DNA from: Amphirosellinia nigrospora
Lineage: Eukaryota > Ascomycota > Sordariomycetes > Xylariales > Xylariaceae
DNA: 64,000 nt
Direction: 5' to 3'
Assembly (NCBI GenBank): GCA_004123355.1
Contig: SCHM01000001.1
Span: 9,186,193-9,250,192 of the forward strand
Shown here: one piece after another, positions 57,011 to 64,000 of the stretch
Layout: each line of letters starts with the position of its first letter
Position numbering within the stretch: position 1 is the stretch's first letter
The notes under the pieces: generated by a model
What the model was told of the DNA's origin: nothing
Database searches by the model: none
Seen by the model: the letters and a program-made list of their open reading frames with translations, nothing else
Program-made: the position numbers and the translations under genes

Positions 57011-60000
57011 ATGACAGACCAGAATGAAAACTCCCTGTCTCGACTCAACCCCAACACTCCGACGCGACCCCTCGTTAGAAGTTCCCTCCACGGTCCTCCA
57101 GCAGCCATGGCAGCCATGCAGCTATGTCGCAGGCGAGTCAAGCACGGCAGCCGGTCAGCCTCACGTCACATCGATAGACAGAGCGACGTTCGGTCGATCA
57201 TCGCCTTATAGCCCCGAGGACCAAGCTCAGATTCACGATCCGCTGAGCATGGAGAGCGCAACGCGAACCGTGATGTACACCGAAGACGCCAACCCCACAA
57301 GCCCGTCCGAGCAGTGGCTTTCTTTTGTCCAACAGTATCATGAAAGAGACGTCGAAACCTGGGTCTGACAGAAGGGACGATGGCCGGAGGAGATCCCGTA
57401 TTCCTGTCGATAGTCGCAAGGGGAAACGTCCACTGAGGTCTTCCGAGGACTCTGACCCGTCAGTATCGGCCGATTCCTACGACCCCCCAGATAACCATGA
57501 AAGGGCTGCGACACACCCGGCGCACCTTTCTGTTGGTGAAGCCGATGTCCTCGACGATAGACCACGGAGCCAAATGGCCAACAGGCGGAGATCGAGGATC
57601 CCGTCACCACGGCCGAGTTCAGTCCTTTAGACGTCGATTCCACCCAGATTGTGTCTATGGCCCTTGATTTGAGCGAGTCTAGGAGGCTGGCTTCAAGGAG
57701 AAATATCTCGAACCCCGTCCCGCCTCGGCTCGCGCAACTCCCCGACAGCACGCCTGGACGCGGTCTTCAGCAGCACTTACAGCAGCAGCGACGAACTTCG
57801 CGAACATCTCGCCCCGGACGAGTAAGAACCTGTCTCCGAGGGTTGTATCGGCGCCAAGGATGAGCAGTCCCTTACAGCCCACCTTTGACCATGACGGTAG
57901 CTACACGTACCATTTTTCGTCTTCGACGCTCAATCGAGCCCAAAAAGCGAAGGAATACCTAGAGCTTATGGCTCAATATAGAAGGCTTCTCTTATTTCTC
58001 CCTCCGCTGAAACAAGATGCCCACTCACGACCATCCACCTCGAGCCTCACGATGAGTCCTAGCTCGGCAGGCACACCCCTAGGCCTCGTTGCCGGTTCTC
58101 AGAATCGAACACTGGGTCGCGCGTATGATCCACTCCAATATATCCGAAATCGGAAGATCCGAACTCGGGAACGGCAAACTATAGACGGGGAAGCTCAAGG
58201 ATTTGGGGATGTGCCCAGGGTCACAAGTTGGGTCGACGACGTAGCAACTTCCACGGCAGCGGCGCCAGTTTTTGAATCTCCAAAATTACCGTCATTTTCG
58301 GCGGCAGACGAATACACAAAACAGCAACTCCCAGCATCAAATCTTCCTCGGCCGGTCCCAACATCAAATAAGCCCAAGAGACCAAGATTCGAGTGGAGCA
58401 TTGACCCAGCAGATATGCTCGCAGATATATACTGGCTGGACCAGGACGATAATAGGTTTCTGATTGAGGATCGACACTATACAAAGATCTACGCCCCTAG
58501 GGCAGAGGTATCTCAGCCGACGGCCAAGGTGACTGAGCATAACAAACCTGCGATTGCTACGCCAGCGCCTAAAGAAAACTCAATCAACGACGGCCATGAT
58601 ATGCCTGAACGTGATTCTACTCCATCCTTGAAAACAGATGTAGAGACAGCAGTAACGAGCACGAGAGATCGTGCCCGCCAAAAGCTTCAGGACCTGAGAG
58701 GGCTTCACCATAAACACAGTAATTCTATCTACTCTCACCACGACTTTCTCAAATTTAGGCGTAGTTCTTCGTCAGATTCATCGGACAACGAAAGCGATCG
58801 CCGCAGAAGAGCTCGAACTGGTACAATCAGTGCTAGTGGCAAAGATTTACTGGAGAAGCAGATGAATGAAATGCTTGCAAAAGAATCTCAAGATGAACAG
58901 GAAAACTCTGCTAGAGAAATTAAGGCTGGCTACCTTAAACCGTTACCTGCACCTATAACTGCTCCCGAGCATACTTCCCCAGTTCCTCGCCCAGGCCATA
59001 GTCGGAAAAACTCCCATATAGAAACCGCAAACGACAAGGTTCTATTTAATCAACCCCGCTGATTCATTCCGGACGCGCGAGTTTGGAGGTACCAAATCAT
59101 CCCTACAGGTCTTCAATAGACCTTGATTCGCCGCGACCAGTCCACTCCGATGTGGCATTAAAGGGACACCAAAACGGGTACGTACCAGTCATTGGGATGG
59201 ATTTATCACCAATAGCTAGTCGCACCAGCTCGCCAGCTCGGAACCCTTTTTCGAAAGTCAAGAGTATATTTCGGGATCGTAGTCGGGAGCGTGAAGATCG
59301 TGAGAATGATGATAGGATAACCAGTCCCATCGATCCAATTGCGACGGCTGGCCTATCTACTCGTACCAAGGATGTAACTCAATCTCCCCGACGCCCGAGG
59401 TCCAGGAGTTCTACCCGAGAGTTTATTACAAGGGCAACACACGAAAGCCACAAATCACACCGAAGCATGGGAAGTTTTAATCTGAAACCTGATGACCAAG
59501 TCGGACTGAAGACAATATTTAGAGGAAGCTCAAAACTCGATGATATGATACGAGGTGGTGTCTCGAAAGTGACAGATCTCATATGGAAGAAAGATTCTGA
59601 TTCTGACTCCACGGATGACGATTCCGATTCAGAAATCCGAAGAGGTCGACCTACAGGATCAACTTTATTATCACCGACAAGCTCAGCTCGCTACAATGAA
59701 GGTCGTCGACCAGTCAAGAACTATATGGATATTATGCCCAACTTCAAATCGGCGGTGGATCCCAGGGATAAGCCTACCTCTCAGGAAACAGGCGACTCCT
59801 CTGTCCCAGTCTTGTCCCGACCTCCCAGCAGATCACCGCGCTTTGATCAGCTCAAACCGCCACGTATTGATATTCGTAGAGCGTCGCCAGACTTATCTGA
59901 GCTCGAAGAGGTTACCTCCCAAAATTTTATAGACTCCGATATGTCTGAACTCGAATCGCACTTTCGTGACTCGAATCGTCCCATAGGCAGGCCAAGGCAG

Positions 60001-60765
60001 TCGTCAAAGGAGCTTCAAAATATTCTCTCAATTCATGACAATGACTCCCCCGAGTCTCGCACGGAGGATAGAACAAGATTATCTGAGCATCGAAGCTGGA
60101 TCATTCCCGATCGTGCTTCCCTGTCCCAACATACTCTCATTTCCAGGCGCGAGGTGGCGCGTCTTCGTGCATTAATCCTATGCTCTGGTATCAAGGCCAT
60201 GGAGATTTCCCGCCGCGCAAATGAGCCCCATCCCCTCTTCAAGCCAGGTAACAAGGCGACGGGTTTACCATGGGCTGAGATGCGCCGTCTCGCACCAGAC
60301 GAAGAACACAATCTGCGCGTGTCGCAAGCAGAGCTTTTCCCGACAACGGCACGTATTTTGTCACGCAGCATTGATCGCTCTGTCAAATCGTTCGAAAAGT
60401 CTGCCACCGAATTCTCCGCGGAAACGGCACCACGTCTGCAACAACAAGTAGATACCATCTACAATGGCGTCGCCGTTGATCTTATGGACATGACACGCCG
60501 TGCTGCCGACGAAGCTGATGAGGCGAGCCATGACATTCTGGATTATCAGCGACTCAAGGTCAAGAGCGTCCTCGACACCATGGATAAGATGCTTAGGCGG
60601 CGACGTCGTCGGTTCCGCTGGGCACGTAGGGCCGGCTGGTTGGCGGTTGAATGGGTCCTCGTCGGCTTCATGTGGTATGTCTGGTTTATCGTCATGATTA
60701 CGCGGATCGTACTCGGTGTGGGCCGGGGCACCGTCTCTATCGTTCGGTGGCTCCTTTGGCTTTGA
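57011..60765 (+). CDS. Unrecognised large Ser/Arg-rich protein with C-terminal membrane anchor
   Basis: ATG 57011 (MTDQNENSLSRLNPNTPT) follows a typical leader. The first 850 bases shift frame several times (SPYSPEDQAQIHDPLSMESA, SEQWLSFVQQYHERD, DDGRRRSRIPV, STQIVSMALDLSESRRLASR). From 57860 the frame is open to 59062 and, after one shift, to 60765. Visible features: STLNRAQKAKEYLELMAQYR (helical), RKIRTRERQTIDGEAQGFGD with TSWVDDVA, FEWSIDPADMLADIYWLDQD, RFLIEDRHYTKIYAPR, a Ser/Asp-rich stretch, FRGSSKLDDMIRGGVSKVTD LIWKKD, long acidic disordered parts, a helical region (SRREVARLRALILCSGIKAM), and at the C-terminus a basic cluster MLRRRRRRFRWARR followed by two hydrophobic segments (AGWLAVEWVLVGFMWYVWFI and IVRWLLWL). 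About 1250 residues. I recognise it as a conserved-looking Pezizomycotina protein but no domain name; ER or nuclear-envelope tail anchoring is a guess. Confidence 0.7.
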
Positions 60766-62880
60766 TCCTGCGGCCATTCGGTTGCGGCTCAAAAAACTTG
60801 GCTTTCATCGTGTGATTGCGTCTCCGGATATTTGTGTACTCATGGGCGCTGCATTCATTCCTTACATTAGGACACCTTTCCTTCCAGATACCCCTCTATC
60901 TTTCTTTCACAAAAATGTTCAACAACTTCTAACACTAAAATCCTTTTAATTGAAAAACCTTTCTGGTGTACAACTTTTTTTTGGTGTTCACTCGCATGTT
61001 CCAATCTGTCACGTTGTTTATTATGACGTCATGGGACGGACGCCGTTTGGCTGGCGTAGGGGGTTTAGGAAACGCGAGATAGCTATGCACATTCTGCTGG
61101 TATAGATAAAACTAAATTTATTCTTGTGCTATCGTATTGGATGTGATTGAATTCGAATAATTGCTGTTGGAATATAATAGTATCGACGCTTGGGATCGGG
61201 GTTGTGCATCACCTACTTCTTGTAGGACACGGGTACTCTTTAGGGGGTTGATGATGACCACACTCCTACATCTTTTGCAATTATATTGGTTTATAAATAT
61301 CACTAGGCATGTCTATAGGCCTATCAAAGCCTAGTTTGAACGAGTAGTTACTATGTCAAGGTCTTGTACAGAGGGCTTGGAGTATATCAATTTACTGGTA
61401 ATCGACTGCGGTTCGTGTATCTGGAGTCTGACCTGTCTGGGTGCTCGGTATCAGAACATCGGTGAAGATGAACAAGATAAGTAGAGAAGGGGTTATATGA
61501 AAGTATGTGATTTTGGTGGTTATTACGGCCGCGGGTCAAGTACTGTCTCGCGCAAGCTGCCAGTCACGCGCCCTCTGGAACAAAAGACGTATAAGTTCAT
61601 AGCCAGATCCAGAAGACTGGCCATACTATACTCCTATGGGAGGCTTCTATGAGGGTTCGGAGAGTTTGAAAGGGATGAGTATGCGGTGTTGCGATTCCCT
61701 CTTGGCCCATTCTGTCAGATGCTAAACAATTATCACTGCGCCCCCAACGGAGTTCGGGGTCTATAACCCCTTTTGATACTTATAAGGTAAGTCGACGTGG
61801 ATAGCAAGATCATACATCGCTGATTGGGATCTAAAACGAGTTTCTAACTATCTTGAAGATGCATTCGGCTCAACTTCATGATGGCAGCAACGAGGCTTTG
61901 TCTCAAGTATACGTCGCAATGCCGGGTCTATCACGGTAAATATTGTGAGTCTCTTTGGGGGCAATCAGTTCATTGCTGTGACGCTAGTGAGCTACATGGA
62001 TGGAACTCATGAAATGACGATCATCAATAATATGATGAATTGAAACCTGTTTCTTATCGGGTTGAATGGTGATATATTGATTATATCATCTTACCATTAT
62101 AGCATCGCAAGTCAATTTGTAGTGAACCATTGCTCTTCAGTTTAGCCATAAATAAATAAACATGTTATTGGCGCCCCAGGTTACCTCATAGTGTGGCTGA
62201 TTTCACCCACGTGTGTTACAGCGTAATCAAACTACGCGTTTGGGTGCTCGAAAACGTGTGTTCGTAAATGCACTTAGCTTGGGGGCTACGCTACCCGCGA
62301 TTGTGGACATGACTGTGATGCACATTCATTATTTACTCCGGGAAAGTGTCTATCTACCACGCGAGGGACACTCTCGGTGGGTAAGGTAATTGGTGGGCAT
62401 GGTGTACAAGCCTCAACAACAGTAACATTTCATTGTCGTGTTGACGTTTATTTGTGTGTTTAGAGATACGTTCTCTATACCTGCATAGTCCTCTTCGTAT
62501 ATTTTGTTGAGAAATGGAGATGTTGAATTTGAAGATTCTGTGGACGAAGAAAACCAGGGGGTTACGGGTCTCTCCCTTGTTTGCAACGCTTTGACAGGTC
62601 ATTAGATTGACTGTGTTATACGAAAATTCTGCATCATAATTTGGGGGCGAAACTACGAATATATAATGACGCTTCTCTCAATACTAGATCCATTATCCCT
62701 CAAAACGACAGCTTGAAATCATAACTATACCTATACCTATACTTAGACCAATAGGTCCAACACCAAGTCTTACCAACAACACCTCATCATCGCCCTCACT
62801 AGCAGTTACCACTACATACACACAATCAATTTGCCTCAGCATTAAACCAAACATCTACTCTTAGCCGTCACATCTCAGAA
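60766..62880. other. 2.1 kb spacer
   Basis: No supportable gene. ATATATAATG at 62659-62668 could serve as a TATA element for the glycine-rich gene. ACTATACCTATACCTATACTT (62724-62744) is a short tandem repeat, and a C/A-rich leader leads to ATG 62881. Confidence 0.5.
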
Positions 62881-63114
62881 ATGTCTGGATACCAACCACA
62901 AGGCAGCGCCTGGAGCTCCAAAGGCGGCTCCTCCAGCGGCAAAAACAACGGGGGCGGAAAGCAAGGCGGCAAAAACGGCGGCAGTGGCGGCAAGGGAAGT
63001 AGCGGAGGTGGCTCCAGCAAGGGCGGCTCCGGCTCTCGCGGAGGGAAGAAAGGTGGTAGTTCGGGAAAGGATGCGTGGGAGGAAGCTGCGTATGAACGAG
63101 AGACGCGACCTTGA
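62881..63114 (+). CDS. Small Gly/Ser/Lys-rich protein
   Basis: A 77-residue frame (MSGYQPQGSAWSSKGGSSSG, then repeated GGK, GGS and GKGG, then a non-repetitive end KDAWEEAAYERETRP). Support for a real gene: an ATG after a long C/A-rich leader of the type found before highly expressed fungal genes, a possible TATA element 215 bases upstream, strong GGC/GGA/AAG codon bias against AT-rich flanks, and a C-terminus with clear non-repetitive, amphipathic text. The protein is strongly basic and disordered, without a signal peptide. Small basic Gly-rich proteins in fungi include RNA-binding and stress proteins, but no function is assigned. The opposite strand is open over the same bases only because of the composition. 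Confidence 0.6.
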   Translation: MSGYQPQGSAWSSKGGSSSGKNNGGGKQGGKNGGSGGKGSSGGGSSKGGSGSRGGKKGGSSGKDAWEEAAYERETRP

Positions 63115-63586
63115 TTTCATTGTTCTAGAAGCATATAACTGAGTCTCGTGGATATTAAGTGGGCAACCGGGGAATGCACTGATTGTCGTGGAGGTCATGG
63201 GGTGAAGGGTTGGCCTTGAGAAACGTTGGAGTCGTTCGTTACTTATAATGTGGAACCTGGGGAGTAGATTGACGCTCCTTTTCTTTTTAGAATTAACGTA
63301 GCTTGATGGTTTATGTGTTGTGACAACCGGCTAGGTATCTAACCATGATGGTTGAGTTAAAAATAAATTCAACACAAGTTCTACTATCAAAGTGGGAAAT
63401 TATTGAATATATACCTAGGTTGTTGAAAGAGAGCTAGTTTACATGTATACTAGTCATAGGTTGAGGTCGCTCAATCGTTTTTCAACCAACGTGGTGTTGA
63501 ACCTGATAAAAACAGAAACTTCAACATCCCCTATCCTCTTAGTAAACCTGTATTTCAACACAATTAACTGTATCTTATCGCTCATC
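63115..63586. other. Spacer between convergent genes
   Basis: AT-rich 3' flanks with a TATATACCTAGGTTG word at 63408-63422. There is no gene. Confidence 0.5.
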
Positions 63587-64000
63587 TTACAGATCATATA
63601 CAGTGAACTCAAGCCCGCCAGAGTATGGCAGTACCAGTGTGCGGTAAGCATTTCGATGTGTTTCGATATAATCGTGAAAATCTCGGTATTCATACGAGGA
63701 TGACCTGACGTTATCCGAAACGATCACTGCACCCTTTTTGAGATTGGGCTCCAGCAGGCGAAGAGTCGGCAAGACCATTGGAGTCCAGACTGTTTATAAT
63801 CCATGTAAATATGTGCCAGCGGCGCTGAAGGATACACGAGAGCCCAAATAAAGGGGGAAAACTCACTATCGAACAGCACAAAGTCGATTTCTTTAGGTAG
63901 ATCAGAGGCCAATCTCTCTCGCAGGTCGCCTTCGCGCAATTCGATCCACGGCTCCACCTCGTCTCCTGCTTCTTTCCAGTGCTGACGCGCGAGGGCGATC
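63587..64000 (-). CDS. O-methyltransferase (class I SAM-dependent), 3' end only
   Basis: The gene runs off the window edge. The last two exons are seen: 64000-63867 (ARQHWKEAGDEVEPWIELRE, then GDLRERLASDLPKEIDFVLF D) and 63789-63587 (IWTPMVLPTLRLLEPNLKKG, AVIVSDNV, then YEYRDFHDYIETHRNAY and LPYSGGLEFTVYDL stop). The 77-base intron (GTGAGT..AACAG) splices in phase through an Ile codon. The order acidic strand (DFVLFD), LRLLEPNLKKGAVIVSDNV and a C-terminal strand matches bacterial-type class I O-methyltransferases of the Methyltransf_24/COMT-like group, which use S-adenosylmethionine on small phenolic or catecholic substrates. The SAM-binding Gly-rich loop lies beyond the edge. The frame is intact. 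Confidence 0.85.

Noticed and set aside
60361-60792. 143-codon minus-strand frame over the C-terminus of the large protein
   Set aside because: It is antisense to a conserved-looking helix and membrane anchor; no independent support.

Overview
The window is nuclear DNA of a filamentous ascomycete (Pezizomycotina, most likely a Sordariomycete). The evidence is short GT-AG introns of about 50-80 bases, a white-collar-2 type photoreceptor partner, an AflR-type Zn2Cys6 regulator, Rad50, an Rmd5-type GID subunit, an Mdm38/LETM1 protein, a UPF0658 Golgi protein, and intergenic DNA strewn with CCTAGGTA/TACCTA words. There is no rRNA, no convincing tRNA, no CRISPR array and no transposon or virus-derived element that I can support.

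Layout. 1-4.9 kb: remains of an F-box gene (-), then about 3.5 kb without a supportable gene. 4.9-17 kb, an accessory-looking stretch: an intact purine-cytosine permease (+), an intact AflR-like regulator (-), a phenol-hydroxylase-like flavin monooxygenase (-), a small DUF7721-like protein (+) and a GC-rich enoyl-CoA hydratase (+). 17.5-41 kb, mostly core genes: wc-2 (-) and rad50 (+) diverge from a 2 kb spacer; then a PP4 regulatory subunit R2 (-), UPF0658 (+), rmd5 (-), an Stb6-like protein (+) and mdm38 (+). 41.9-48 kb: a secreted wall-type protein with NGGG repeats (+) and a 14-TM DHA2 drug/toxin transporter (+). 49-53 kb: a large BRCT protein (+), followed by a structured minisatellite of repeated hairpins at 53.7-54.1 kb. 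54.9-64 kb: an intact LITAF-like zinc-ribbon protein (-), a large unrecognised membrane-anchored protein (+), a tiny glycine-rich protein (+) and the 3' end of an O-methyltransferase (-) cut by the window edge.

Reading-frame quality is uneven. Several genes are intact across correctly placed introns (permease, AflR-like, UPF0658 from residue 1 of the called start, LITAF, O-methyltransferase). Many housekeeping genes (rad50, wc-2, mdm38, rmd5, PPP4R2, Stb6-like, BRCT, DHA2, DUF7721, hydratase) are broken by single-base changes in short homopolymer runs, while their protein motifs and splice sites stay conserved. I read this as consensus error in the assembly rather than mass pseudogenisation. 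Coordinates of those genes are the outer limits of the conserved coding sequence.

The most interesting leads are the hairpin minisatellite downstream of the BRCT gene (paired arms with compensating changes), the AflR-type regulator sitting beside redox, permease and crotonase genes but with no polyketide synthase in sight, and several perfect palindromes in promoters and spacers.
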